64,000 bases of DNA from positions 62,001-126,000 of the forward strand of contig NZ_KB907498.1 in the NCBI RefSeq assembly GCF_000382065.1. Reading direction: 5' to 3'. The notes under the pieces were generated by a model. It saw only the letters and a program-made list of their open reading frames with translations, ran no database searches and was not told the DNA's origin. This document shows positions 49,236-57,541 of this stretch, one piece after another; positions within the stretch are counted from its first letter, which is position 1; each line of letters opens with the position of its first letter. The position numbers were made by a program, and so were the translations under genes. The DNA comes from Stenotrophomonas hibiscicola ATCC 19867. GTDB lineage: Bacteria > Pseudomonadota > Gammaproteobacteria > Xanthomonadales > Xanthomonadaceae.

Positions 49236-49991
49236 ATGGCTAATCCCTTCAGCCTGGAAGGCAAGGTCGCTCTGGTAACCGGTGGCAATACCGGTCTGGG
49301 CCAGGGCATCGCCGTGGCACTGGCCGCCGCTGGTGCCGACGTCGCCGTGGCCGGCATCGCCCCGCCCACCGATACCATCGAAAAGATCACCGCGCTGGGC
49401 CGCCGCTGCCTGGCCATCGAAGCCAACCTGATCAGCATCGAGCCGGTGGCGCGCGTGGTCCGCGAGACCATCGAAGGCCTGGGCGGGTTGGACATCCTGG
49501 TCAACAACGCCGGCCTGATCCGCCGCGCCGATGCGGTGGACTTCAGCGAGCAGGACTGGGACGACGTGATGAACGTCAATCTCAAGTCCGCGTTCTTCAT
49601 TTCGCAGGCCGCCGGCCGCCACTTCATCGAACAGGGCCACGGCAAGATCATCAACATCGCTTCGATGCTGTCCTTCCAGGGCGGTATCCGCGTGCCGTCG
49701 TACACCGCCAGCAAGAGCGGCATCGCCGGCATCACCCGGCTGCTGGCCAACGAGTGGGCGGGCAAGGGCATCAACATCAATGCCATCGCCCCGGGCTACA
49801 TGGCGACCGACAACACCGCCCAGCTGCGCGCCGACGAAGCGCGCAACAAGGCGATCCTGGAGCGCATCCCGGCCGGTCGCTGGGGCACGCCGGATGACCT
49901 GGCCGGTGCGGCGGTGTTCCTGGCCTCGTCGGCGTCGGATTACATCAACGGCGCCGTGCTGCCGGTCGATGGTGGCTGGCTGGCGCGCTGA
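49236..49991 (+). CDS. kduD: 2-deoxy-D-gluconate 3-dehydrogenase
   Basis: A 251-residue short-chain dehydrogenase that reduces 2,5-diketo-3-deoxygluconate, the KduI product, to 2-keto-3-deoxygluconate. The cofactor motif is TGGNTGLGQGIA; NNAGLIRRAD and the catalytic YTASKSG with the preceding serine (ASMLSF) are visible. The C terminus INGAVLPVDGGWLAR is standard. AAGGAA precedes the ATG. Its product feeds KdgK, encoded 18 kb away. Confidence 0.94.
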   Translation: MANPFSLEGKVALVTGGNTGLGQGIAVALAAAGADVAVAGIAPPTDTIEKITALGRRCLAIEANLISIEPVARVVRETIEGLGGLDILVNNAGLIRRADAVDFSEQDWDDVMNVNLKSAFFISQAAGRHFIEQGHGKIINIASMLSFQGGIRVPSYTASKSGIAGITRLLANEWAGKGININAIAPGYMATDNTAQLRADEARNKAILERIPAGRWGTPDDLAGAAVFLASSASDYINGAVLPVDGGWLAR

Positions 49992-50004
49992 CGCGTGATC
50001 CGCG

Positions 50005-50084
50005 GTAGTGCCGGCCGCTGGCCGGCGTCCTGGCAATGCTTCCGCCGTTCATGAGGTTGCCGGGCAGCGGCCGGCACTACCGGA
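50005..50084. repeat. SMAG-type palindrome pair (TGCCGGCCGCTGGCCGGC subfamily)
   Basis: GTAGTGCCGGCCGCTGGCC at 50005 and an inverted copy ending CCGGCACTACCGG at 50083. The second copy ends nine bases before the next gene's start codon, so it overlaps that gene's ribosome-binding region. Confidence 0.85.
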
Positions 50085-50092
50085 GACCGGAC

Positions 50093-51193
50093 ATGCGCAC
50101 CCTGTTGCCTTTGTTGTTGCTGCTGTCGTGCACCACCGCGCAGGCGGCGCCCGTGCGGGTCTTCATTGCCGGTGACTCCACTGCGGCCGCATACGGCCCC
50201 GAGCGCGCGCCGCAGGCCGGCTGGGGCCAGGCGCTGCAGAGCTACCTGGACCCGGCGCGCTTGGAGGTGCACAACCACGCCAAGGGCGGGCGCAGCACGC
50301 GCAGTTTCATCGAGGAAGGGCGCCTGGAGGCCATCGCCGCCGAGCTGCGCCAAGGCGACGTGCTGCTGATCCAGTTCGGCCACAACGATGCGAAGTTCGA
50401 AGACCGCACGCGCTACACCGATCCGGACAGCGACTACCCACGCCTGCTGATGCGTTACGTACAGGTGGCCCGCGCAAAGGGCGCCACGCCGGTGCTGGTC
50501 ACGCCGGTGGCGCGGCTGCTGTACGACTTCGGTTCACTGCTGGATACGCATGGCCGCTACACGCAGTCGATGAAGGCGTTGGCCGCGCGCGAGCAGATTG
50601 CGCTGATTGATCTGAATGACCGCAGCATGCGCTGGATCCGCGCGCTGGGTGAGGAGGGCGCGCGACCCTACTTCCTGTTCGTGCCCGAACAGAACAAGGC
50701 CGACGGCACCCATTTCAGCGTGGCCGGCGCACATGCGGTGGCCTGCCTGGTATTGCGCGAGGCGGTGCCGCTGCTACCCGCGCTGCAGCCGGCGCTGGTG
50801 CGGGATATCGACTGCGACGTGGTGGCGGAAGGGCAGGGTAGCGACCCAGCCCTGCCCTCGCAGGTGGTGCACGAAGACAGTGTTGTGCGCACGCAAGCAG
50901 GCCCGCACGGCGGTGCCGGCCCGACCACGGCGTATCCGTTCTTCGCCGATGCCGAAGGGCTGCCGTTCGTGCTGCGCAAGCGTGTGCTGCACAGAGGCGC
51001 GGGCATCGGCCTGCATCCGCAGCACAAGGACGAGATCTATTACATCGTCAGTGGGCAGGGCAGTTATGTGCTGGATGGCAGGCAGTACGACGTGCACGCC
51101 GGGCACGCGCTGCTGACCCGCAAGGGCAGCCACCATGCGCTGCAGCAGGTGGGTGAGGAGGATCTGGTGGTGCTGCTGGTGTACCCGCGCTGA
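50093..51193 (+). CDS. Exported CE12-type acetylesterase fused to a cupin domain
   Basis: A 366-residue secreted protein (signal peptide to about residue 20). Residues 20-255 form an SGNH hydrolase of the rhamnogalacturonan acetylesterase type: IAGDST with the nucleophile serine, KGGRSTRSF, FGHND and KADGTHFSVAGA with the Asp-His pair. From about 295 a cupin follows (GIGLHPQHKDEIYYIVSGQGSYVLDG, HAGHALLTRKGSHH). The enzyme should remove acetyl groups from pectic sugars; the cupin could bind a sugar or metal. The two-domain layout is unusual. It closes the locus. Confidence 0.85.
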   Translation: MRTLLPLLLLLSCTTAQAAPVRVFIAGDSTAAAYGPERAPQAGWGQALQSYLDPARLEVHNHAKGGRSTRSFIEEGRLEAIAAELRQGDVLLIQFGHNDAKFEDRTRYTDPDSDYPRLLMRYVQVARAKGATPVLVTPVARLLYDFGSLLDTHGRYTQSMKALAAREQIALIDLNDRSMRWIRALGEEGARPYFLFVPEQNKADGTHFSVAGAHAVACLVLREAVPLLPALQPALVRDIDCDVVAEGQGSDPALPSQVVHEDSVVRTQAGPHGGAGPTTAYPFFADAEGLPFVLRKRVLHRGAGIGLHPQHKDEIYYIVSGQGSYVLDGRQYDVHAGHALLTRKGSHHALQQVGEEDLVVLLVYPR

Positions 51194-51200
51194 TTGAAAC

Positions 51201-51228
51201 GTAGCCGAGCATGGGCTCGGCTCTACAG
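51201..51228. repeat. Single SMAG-type palindrome
   Basis: GTAGCCGAGCATGGGCTCGG followed by CTCTACAG, between the acetylesterase and the convergent minus-strand gene. Confidence 0.8.
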
Positions 51229-51248
51229 AACAGCGCCGGCGTGCATGG

Positions 51249-51683
51249 TCATCGTCGTTCGACAGGCTCCGGGCCGAAGTGCTTCAGCCCCAACCTGGCC
51301 AGGTCTTCCGGTCGCTCGAAATAGGCTTCGTCGAAGGCGTGCAGCGCCTCCTGCTCCTGTTCGGTCATCGCGCCGTACAGGTCGGTCAGTTGCTTGACCG
51401 CCGGGTCATCTTCCAGCCGGTCGACCAGCCCGCGCATGCCGGCCAGGATCGCGTGGGTCTTCGCCGCGCCCATCGCCTGCAGCGCACGTAACGCCAGCTG
51501 GCAGGTCGGGTCGCCCCAGTTGCACAGGAACTGCATGAAGCCGCCGTTGTTGATGTCGGCCTCCATGCGCCACAGCGCCACCAGCTGCTGGTCTTCGTCG
51601 GACAGCGCATCACACGTCGCCGCCGTCCGCCCAGCCTTCACCCGTGCCGGCCTGGAACACGTGATCGTCAGCCTGCACGTCAC
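51249..51683 (-). CDS. DUF4375/DMP19-like protein overlapping phhA
   Basis: A protein of up to 144 residues with the family motif WRMEADINNGGFMQFLCNWGD, the core of the DMP19/DUF4375 domain. It is otherwise helical and acidic. The start is uncertain: the frame opens with GTG at 51683, inside the last 74 bases of phhA, and another GTG lies at 51641. No ATG start is available in this frame upstream of the conserved part. Its function is unknown; the family includes DNA-mimic candidates, but that cannot be concluded here. Confidence 0.65.
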   Translation of the reverse strand: MTCRLTITCSRPARVKAGRTAATCDALSDEDQQLVALWRMEADINNGGFMQFLCNWGDPTCQLALRALQAMGAAKTHAILAGMRGLVDRLEDDPAVKQLTDLYGAMTEQEQEALHAFDEAYFERPEDLARLGLKHFGPEPVERR

Positions 51684-52503
51684 CGGCAGGCAGGTGCGCC
51701 TGGTCGGCCAGTGCCGCGTAGATTGGGGTGAAGTCCGGCGACGTCGCCTGCATCAGCTGTTCAAAGCTGTCGATGACGAAGTAGGTCTTCTGGAAGGTGT
51801 CGATGCGGTACTTCGTTCGCATGATCCGCTGCAGGTCGAAACCGATGCGGTTGGGTGCGGCCGATTCCAGCGAGTACAGCGACTCGCCCTTGGACGACAC
51901 GATGCCGGCACCGTAGATGCGCAGGCCGTCGGGCGTGTCGATCAGGCCGAACTCCACCGTGTACCAGTACAGGCGGGTGAGGTTCTGCAGCGCGTCCGGG
52001 CCGATCGCGTGGGCTTTGACGCCGCCACGGCCATAGGCCTCCATGTAGTCGGCGAACACCGGGTTCATCAGCAGCGGCACGTGGCCGAACAGGTCGTGGA
52101 ACAGGTCCGGCTCGGCGATGTAGTCGATCTGGTCCGGGCGACGGATCCACCAGGTCACGGGAAAGCGGCGGTTGGCCAGGTGGTCGAAGAAATCCAGTTC
52201 CGGCAGCAGGCCTTCGACGCCGACCAGGGTCCAGCCGGTGGCCGCGCCCAGCACTTCGTTGAGCTGGTCGAAGCGCGGAATCATGTGCGCGTTCATGCCC
52301 ATCTCGTCCTGCGCGTCCAGGAATTCCTGGCAGGCACGGCCGACCAGCAGCTCGCGCTGGCGCTGGTACAGCGTGCTCCAGGTGGCGTGGTCGTCGGCGC
52401 TGTAGGTGTCCCACGGCTGCTCGACGAGCGCGGTGGTGTACACCGGCACGTAGCCCTTGTCGGTCTGCTGGTGTTCGACGCGGCGGGGCTGGGCGAGGTC
52501 CAT
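51610..52503 (-). CDS. phhA: Phenylalanine 4-hydroxylase
   Basis: A 297-residue iron- and tetrahydropterin-dependent enzyme that turns phenylalanine into tyrosine. The iron ligands are His136 and His141 in LFHDLFGHVP and Glu184 in YTVEFGL. DTYSADDHATW and GWTLVGVEGLLPELDFF also match bacterial PhhA. It is divergent from an Lrp-type regulator, with a palindromic site between them. With the aminotransferase upstream in the window it supports aromatic amino acid breakdown. Confidence 0.96.
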   Translation of the reverse strand: MDLAQPRRVEHQQTDKGYVPVYTTALVEQPWDTYSADDHATWSTLYQRQRELLVGRACQEFLDAQDEMGMNAHMIPRFDQLNEVLGAATGWTLVGVEGLLPELDFFDHLANRRFPVTWWIRRPDQIDYIAEPDLFHDLFGHVPLLMNPVFADYMEAYGRGGVKAHAIGPDALQNLTRLYWYTVEFGLIDTPDGLRIYGAGIVSSKGESLYSLESAAPNRIGFDLQRIMRTKYRIDTFQKTYFVIDSFEQLMQATSPDFTPIYAALADQAHLPAGDVQADDHVFQAGTGEGWADGGDV

Positions 52504-52567
52504 GGGGCACTCCTTGAAGGGATAGCCACGATGCTAGGGCAGGGCGCGCGCAACAGGGTTGCAAAAG

Positions 52568-52594
52568 TTGCGCCGATTGGCATTGTTGGCGCAA
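52568..52594. promoter_or_regulatory. Inverted repeat between phhA and the Lrp-type gene
   Basis: TTGCGCC and GGCGCAA are separated by 13 bases in the middle of the divergent intergenic region. The arrangement fits an operator for the dimeric Lrp-type regulator encoded next door. Confidence 0.55.
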
Positions 52595-52628
52595 TATCCT
52601 TGCGCAGTCACCATGTTGCGGAGCAGCA

Positions 52629-53111
52629 ATGGCCGGAGAAGTCCAGTTTGATCGCACGGATATACGCCTGCTGGCTGAAATCCAGCGGGATGGGCGCGCC
52701 ACCAACGCGGAGCTGGCGACTCGGGTGAACCTGTCGCCCTCGGCCTGCCTGCGCCGCCTGCAGCGGCTGGAAAGCGAGGGCGTGATCGTCGGCTACGGCG
52801 CGCGGCTGGAGCCGCGGCAGCTGCGCCTGGGCCTGCAGGCCTTCGTGCGCGTGCAGTTGGAAAAGCACGACCAGGCCGCCATCGGCCACTTCGTGGACAG
52901 CGTGCAGGGCTGGGACGAGGTGGTGGCCTGCCATGCGCTGACCGGCGACATGGACTACCTGCTGCACGTCTACGTGCGCGACCTGGAGCACTTTTCGCAC
53001 TTCCTGCTGGACCGCCTGCTCAACGCCGGCGGCGTGGCCGACGCCAATTCCAGCTTCGTGCTGCGCACGGTGAAGGGTTTCCAGGCATTGCCGTTGTCGC
53101 AGCTGGAATGA
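52629..53111 (+). CDS. Lrp/AsnC-family regulator
   Basis: A 160-residue regulator. A winged helix-turn-helix (DIRLLAEIQRDGRATNAELATRVNLSPSACLRRLQRLE) is followed by the RAM ligand domain (FVRVQLEKHD, VVACHALTGDMDYLLHVYVRD). These proteins bind amino acids to control amino acid metabolism. Its divergent placement suggests that it regulates phhA in response to phenylalanine or tyrosine, by analogy with similarly placed regulators; this is inferred. Confidence 0.9.
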   Translation: MAGEVQFDRTDIRLLAEIQRDGRATNAELATRVNLSPSACLRRLQRLESEGVIVGYGARLEPRQLRLGLQAFVRVQLEKHDQAAIGHFVDSVQGWDEVVACHALTGDMDYLLHVYVRDLEHFSHFLLDRLLNAGGVADANSSFVLRTVKGFQALPLSQLE

Positions 53112-53196
53112 GCGCAGCGGCGATTTGACGCGGCCGGGCGGGTAGCCGAGCATCACCGCCCTGCGCGCGCCGCAGCGCTCCTTTCCGGTTCCACGC

Positions 53197-55194
53197 ATGT
53201 CCGAACTCCAGCACCCGGTGCCCACCACCATCTTCCTGCCGCTGCAGCGCAAGTCGCTGGCACGTTACATCGCTCACGGCACGCCGCCGCAGACGGCAGT
53301 GGAGCAGGCCGGGCTGATGGCCGCGCAGTTGTGCCGGACGCGCCTGCATCCAGCGGCCGAGATCGAACGCCTGCTGCATGATGCCTGCGCGCTGTTTGCC
53401 GGCAACGAAGGCGCCGCCGCGCAGCTGGCCGGCCCCGGTGGCGGAGGCCAGCCGGAGCTGGATGCCTGGCTGACCGCATTGGCCGCCCACGGCGTGCTGC
53501 TGGCGCCGGCGCAGATCCTGCAGGACGTCATCGCGCAGTCGCCATTGGAGTATCCGGGCCTGGCCCTGCAGCAGGCCTGCCAGGAAACCCTGACCGAGCA
53601 TGAGATCCGCTTTCCCGCCACCTTTTCCAGTGACGAGGCGCTCACGCAGGATGACGTGGCCGCCGAGGACGCGCGTGCGGTCGAACACCATGGCCTGTAC
53701 ACCTCCGAGCAGGCCCGCGTGCTGCGCGCCATCGCCGCCAACCCCGATGAGCTGATCGACCTCGATGGCTATGCCGGCACCGGCAAGGGCCACCTGGTGC
53801 TGGCGCTGATGGAGGCGCGGCCCGGCCGCTACACCTACGTGGCGCCCTCGCGTGGGCAGGTGGAAGCCTTCCGCAGCCGCGTGCCGGCCAGCACCGCGGT
53901 GCGCCTGCTGACCCAGATCGAGTTCGCCAACCGCGTGGCGCAGCATGCCGCGCGCAGCGGCCACACCGGTGGCTTCGTTGCCAGCTACCGGCGCAGCACC
54001 CGCACGCCGCGCGAGATTGCCGGCCGCATCGGCCTGCAGGGCATCGGTGGGCGCAGCCCGGAGCAGGTGCTGCTGACTGCGTTCGAGGCCATCAACCGTT
54101 GGTGCGCGTCGTCTGCACCGGGCTTGGCGTTCCAGCATTTCGACCGGTCGGTGCCCGCCGCGATGCTCGACGTGTCGCCGTACATGGCGGCCGCCGAGCA
54201 CGTCTGGCGCTGCATGTTCGACGCCGAACTGCAGCGGGGCACGCTGCTGAGCCTCAGCCCGGCGCACATCGGCAAGTGGTTGGCACTGCGCGGCGTTACC
54301 CCGCCGCTGGACATGGGCATGCTGCTGGTGGACGAGGCGCATGACCTGAGCCCGTCGTGGAAGCAGTTGCTGGCCGGCCATGCGCCTGGCGTGGTCAGCC
54401 TGGGGGATCCGCACCAGTGCCTGACCGGTACGGTGCCGCGCTGGGCCGCGTCGAAGGTGCTGGAAATGCACCAGTCGGTGCGCCAGGGCAACCAGGTCGA
54501 GGGCCTGGTCAACCAGACCCTGGCACTGGATGGACTGGGGCAGGACAGTGGGCCGTTCGTCGGTGCCGCCGACCGCGCCACCGGTGTGCTGCATTACCGC
54601 CACTGGGCGCAGGTGCCGAGCGAGGGCCTGCGCATCCATGGCAGCGTCGCCGATCTGGCCCTGGATGCGGCACAGCTGCACGCGCTCGGGCTGCGGCCCT
54701 ATCTGCATCCGGCATCGCTGCGCGCGCTGCGCAGCGTGCTGCAGCGGCCGCTGGATGCGTGGCGCCGGCGCCGCGACAGCGCCTCGGACCCGGCACAGGA
54801 GCGCTTCCTGGCCACGCAGGCCGACGAAGGGCAGGGCGCGCTGGTCGAACTGTTTGCGTCTGCCGATCGGGTGCAGTCACTGCTGCAGGCGCTCGACGAC
54901 CAGGACACGCCTGCTGAAGGGCGGGTGGCGCTGTGCCTGGCCGAACACGCGAAGAACCTGCAGTTCGACGTGGTCTCACTGTCACCCGGTTGCTTCAGTG
55001 CGGGGCAGGGCGGGCGCATCTGGCACAACCCGGTGCGCGCGGTCTATCTGGCACTCACCCGTGCGCGACGCCAGCTGCATGTGCCGGCCGATGGCATGGA
55101 ACAGCTGCAGCACACGGCGACACTGCAGGAGCAGGCCCGTCAGGCGCGCAGGCGCGAGCGGCAGCAGGCCAGCGGTTACCGGCCTGCGCGCTAG
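53197..55194 (+). CDS. SF1 helicase-like ATPase with altered Walker A
   Basis: A 665-residue UvrD/Rep-like protein. A Q-motif-like YTSEQARVLRAIAANPDEL precedes Walker A, GYAGTGKG (residues 191-198), which has Gly where Thr or Ser normally holds magnesium. Walker B is LLVDEAHDLS near 379, motif III is SLGDPHQCLTG and motif VI is YLALTRARRQLHV. Residues 1-160 have no recognised domain. The normal UvrD motif set is thus present except for that residue, so ATP use may be altered. The partner or pathway is not apparent; it is a single gene. Confidence 0.75.
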   Translation: MSELQHPVPTTIFLPLQRKSLARYIAHGTPPQTAVEQAGLMAAQLCRTRLHPAAEIERLLHDACALFAGNEGAAAQLAGPGGGGQPELDAWLTALAAHGVLLAPAQILQDVIAQSPLEYPGLALQQACQETLTEHEIRFPATFSSDEALTQDDVAAEDARAVEHHGLYTSEQARVLRAIAANPDELIDLDGYAGTGKGHLVLALMEARPGRYTYVAPSRGQVEAFRSRVPASTAVRLLTQIEFANRVAQHAARSGHTGGFVASYRRSTRTPREIAGRIGLQGIGGRSPEQVLLTAFEAINRWCASSAPGLAFQHFDRSVPAAMLDVSPYMAAAEHVWRCMFDAELQRGTLLSLSPAHIGKWLALRGVTPPLDMGMLLVDEAHDLSPSWKQLLAGHAPGVVSLGDPHQCLTGTVPRWAASKVLEMHQSVRQGNQVEGLVNQTLALDGLGQDSGPFVGAADRATGVLHYRHWAQVPSEGLRIHGSVADLALDAAQLHALGLRPYLHPASLRALRSVLQRPLDAWRRRRDSASDPAQERFLATQADEGQGALVELFASADRVQSLLQALDDQDTPAEGRVALCLAEHAKNLQFDVVSLSPGCFSAGQGGRIWHNPVRAVYLALTRARRQLHVPADGMEQLQHTATLQEQARQARRRERQQASGYRPAR

Positions 55195-55235
55195 AACGCG
55201 CGCGTCGCTGTCTGGCAGCGACAGGCCGGCTCAGC

Positions 55236-56228
55236 TCAGCACTTGTCCTTGCGGCCCATCAGCTTGCCCAGGCGCGAGGCTTCCTCGCACTTCGGCGCGG
55301 CCACGGGTGCCGGTGCGGCGGCCGCGGCGCGTGCACGCTGCAGCTGCTGGATCTTCGCGCGGATCTGCGGCATCGCGGCCATTGCGGCCTTTTCGCCCTC
55401 CAGGATCGCAGTGCCACGCTGGCTGAAATCGGCGGCGCCGATGTCCAGCACCTTCGGGCGGATGACGATGTCGGCGCGTGCCAGTTCCTGCTCGCCCAGG
55501 CGCTGGCCCATGATCGAGATGGACTGGTTGACGATGCCCAGCATGTCGGTCGGCGCCTTGCCGCTGGCCTTGCTGGAGATGTCCACGGCGATCACGAAGT
55601 CGGCGCCGAGCTGGCGCGCGGCATCCACCGGCACCGGGCTGACCACGCCGCCATCGATGTAGTTGCGGCCACCGATCTTCACCGGTTCGAACACGCCGGG
55701 AATGCTGCTGGAGGCGCGCACGGCCTGGCCGACGTTGCCGCGCACGAAGATCGCGCGCTCGCCTGTTTCCAGCTGGGTCGCGACGGCGGCGAACGGCTTC
55801 TTCAGGCGCTCGGCGGGGCGGTTGGCGACCTGCTCGTTGACGTAGTCCTGCAGCTTCTGGCCCTGCACCAGGCCACCGGAGAACAGGCGCACGTCGCGGA
55901 TGCTGGCTTCATCCAGCGCCACTGCCTTGCTCTGCATCTGGAACGCATCCATGCCGCTGGCATACAGCGCGCCGACCACGCTGCCGGCACTGGTGCCGGA
56001 CACCACGGCCGGTTCGAAGCCATTGGCCTCCAGCATCTTGATCACGCCGATGTGGGCGAAGCCCTTGGCTGCGCCACCACCGAGGGCGATACCGATCTTC
56101 ACCGGCTTGGCCTGCGGTACCACGGTTGGCGCCGGCGGCGGCGCAGGGCGGACCGGGTCGCCACCGCAGCCGGCCAGCAGGCCGATCAGGGCGACGGACA
56201 GCAGCATGCGGGGTCGGAACAGGCTCAT
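55236..56228 (-). CDS. Patatin-like phospholipase lipoprotein
   Basis: A 330-residue patatin-family protein similar to RssA. The lipobox LLAGC (Cys near residue 18) follows the hydrophobic signal. GGGAAKGFAHIG is the oxyanion loop, GTSAGSVVGAL holds the nucleophile serine, and DGGVVSPVPVDAA the catalytic aspartate. It is expected to hydrolyse lipid esters at the inner face of the outer membrane or in the periplasm. I chose ATG 56228 because it gives the lipoprotein signal. Confidence 0.88.
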   Translation of the reverse strand: MSLFRPRMLLSVALIGLLAGCGGDPVRPAPPPAPTVVPQAKPVKIGIALGGGAAKGFAHIGVIKMLEANGFEPAVVSGTSAGSVVGALYASGMDAFQMQSKAVALDEASIRDVRLFSGGLVQGQKLQDYVNEQVANRPAERLKKPFAAVATQLETGERAIFVRGNVGQAVRASSSIPGVFEPVKIGGRNYIDGGVVSPVPVDAARQLGADFVIAVDISSKASGKAPTDMLGIVNQSISIMGQRLGEQELARADIVIRPKVLDIGAADFSQRGTAILEGEKAAMAAMPQIRAKIQQLQRARAAAAAPAPVAAPKCEEASRLGKLMGRKDKC

Positions 56229-56332
56229 CGGCAGTGCGCTCGCGGCGCCGGATTCAGGAAAGGGCGCCAGCATACCGAAGCGGTGGCGGGGCGGGCAGGG
56301 TGGGGGTATCCCCTATTCATAGAACACCACGG

Positions 56333-56355
56333 GTAGCGCCGGGCCATGCCCGGCG
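56333..56355. repeat. Single SMAG-type palindrome
   Basis: GTAGCGCCGGGCCATGCCCG at the start of a short palindrome, 13 bases from the end of the AIM24-type gene. Confidence 0.6.
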
Positions 56356-56368
56356 AGCGCAGCGGTGG

Positions 56369-57382
56369 TCAGAACCGGTTGTCGCCGTCCAGCATCCGGC
56401 CCAGGCCGCCCAGCACCGAGCCTTCGCCGCGGTTCTGGCCGCCGCCCTGCGGCGCGGCCATCCACATGCGGCCGGCCAGGCGCGAGAACGGCAGCGACTG
56501 CAGCCAGACCTTGCCTGGACCGGTCAGCGTGGCCAGGAACACGCCTTCGCCGCCGAACAGCATGCTCTTGATGCCCGCAACACGGCGCACGTCCATGTCC
56601 ACGGTGGGGTGGTAGGCCACCACGCAGCCGGTATCCACGTCCAGCCGCTCACCCGCGGCCAGTTCGCGCTCGACCACGCAGCCGCCGGCGTGAATGAACA
56701 CCCAGCCGTCGCCCTCCAGCTTCTGCATGATGAAGCCCTCGCCGCCGAACAGGCCGGTCATGATCCTGCGCTGGAACTGCACGCCGATCTGCACGCCGCG
56801 CGCGCCGGCCAGGAAGCTGTCCTTCTGGCAGATCAGGCGGCCGCCGTGCTGGTCCAGCTTCATCGCCAGCACCGTGCCCGGGTAGGGCGCGGCGAAGGCG
56901 ACCTTGCCCTTGCCGTGGCCGCTCTGGGTGTAGACGGTGGCGAACAGGCTCTCGCCGGTCAGCACGCGCTTGCCGGCGGCCATCACCTTGCCCATGAAGC
57001 CGCCGCCCTGGTCGCCGTTGGCGGCGCCGAACACCGTGTCCATCTGTACCGTGGCGTCCTTGAACATCAATGCGCCGGCCTCGGCAATGGCGCTCTCGCC
57101 GGGGTCGAGCTCGATCTCCACGAACTGCATTTCATGGCCGACGATGCGGAATTCGATGTCGTCGGCGCGGCCGCTGGCGGAGGGGACCGGCGGCGGGCTG
57201 TTCGGCATGCCCGGGGCCGCAGATTGCAGTTCCGGCACCTCGGCAATCGAGGTCCATCCGCTCATGCCCTGGCACCAGGCCAGCGCGCGCGGGTTGGCCT
57301 GCGCATAACGGCGCGCAGCCTGGTCATCAAGCGGGCCGATACGCTCGGCCTGGGCGGAGGCATGGAAATACCACTGGGTCAT
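56369..57382 (-). CDS. GYF-type plus AIM24/TIGR00266-type protein
   Basis: A 337-residue cytosolic protein. Residues 1-50 form a GYF_2-like domain (WYFHASAQAERIGPLDDQAAR, AWCQGMSGWTSI). From about 75 to the end there is an AIM24/TIGR00266 beta-helix (GESAIAEAGALMFKD, GESLFATVYTQSGHGKGKVAFAAPYPGTV, FGGEGFIMQKLEGDGWVFIHAGG). The family is conserved but without a firm function; membrane or stress roles are suggested. I chose the ATG at 57382 because the GYF start WYF follows it. Confidence 0.83.
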   Translation of the reverse strand: MTQWYFHASAQAERIGPLDDQAARRYAQANPRALAWCQGMSGWTSIAEVPELQSAAPGMPNSPPPVPSASGRADDIEFRIVGHEMQFVEIELDPGESAIAEAGALMFKDATVQMDTVFGAANGDQGGGFMGKVMAAGKRVLTGESLFATVYTQSGHGKGKVAFAAPYPGTVLAMKLDQHGGRLICQKDSFLAGARGVQIGVQFQRRIMTGLFGGEGFIMQKLEGDGWVFIHAGGCVVERELAAGERLDVDTGCVVAYHPTVDMDVRRVAGIKSMLFGGEGVFLATLTGPGKVWLQSLPFSRLAGRMWMAAPQGGGQNRGEGSVLGGLGRMLDGDNRF

Positions 57383-57541
57383 CGCGGCGGCTCCGCAGGG
57401 CTGGAAACCCCCGAGTCTAGCGAGGGCGCCCGGGCCGGGGCGACAGGCCCATGAACGGCGGGCATTTGCGGGGCAGGTGCTGTATTGCAACAATTATCTG
57501 GTAGCGCCGTTTTACCACCCCTCCAAACACAGCCTACCGCC

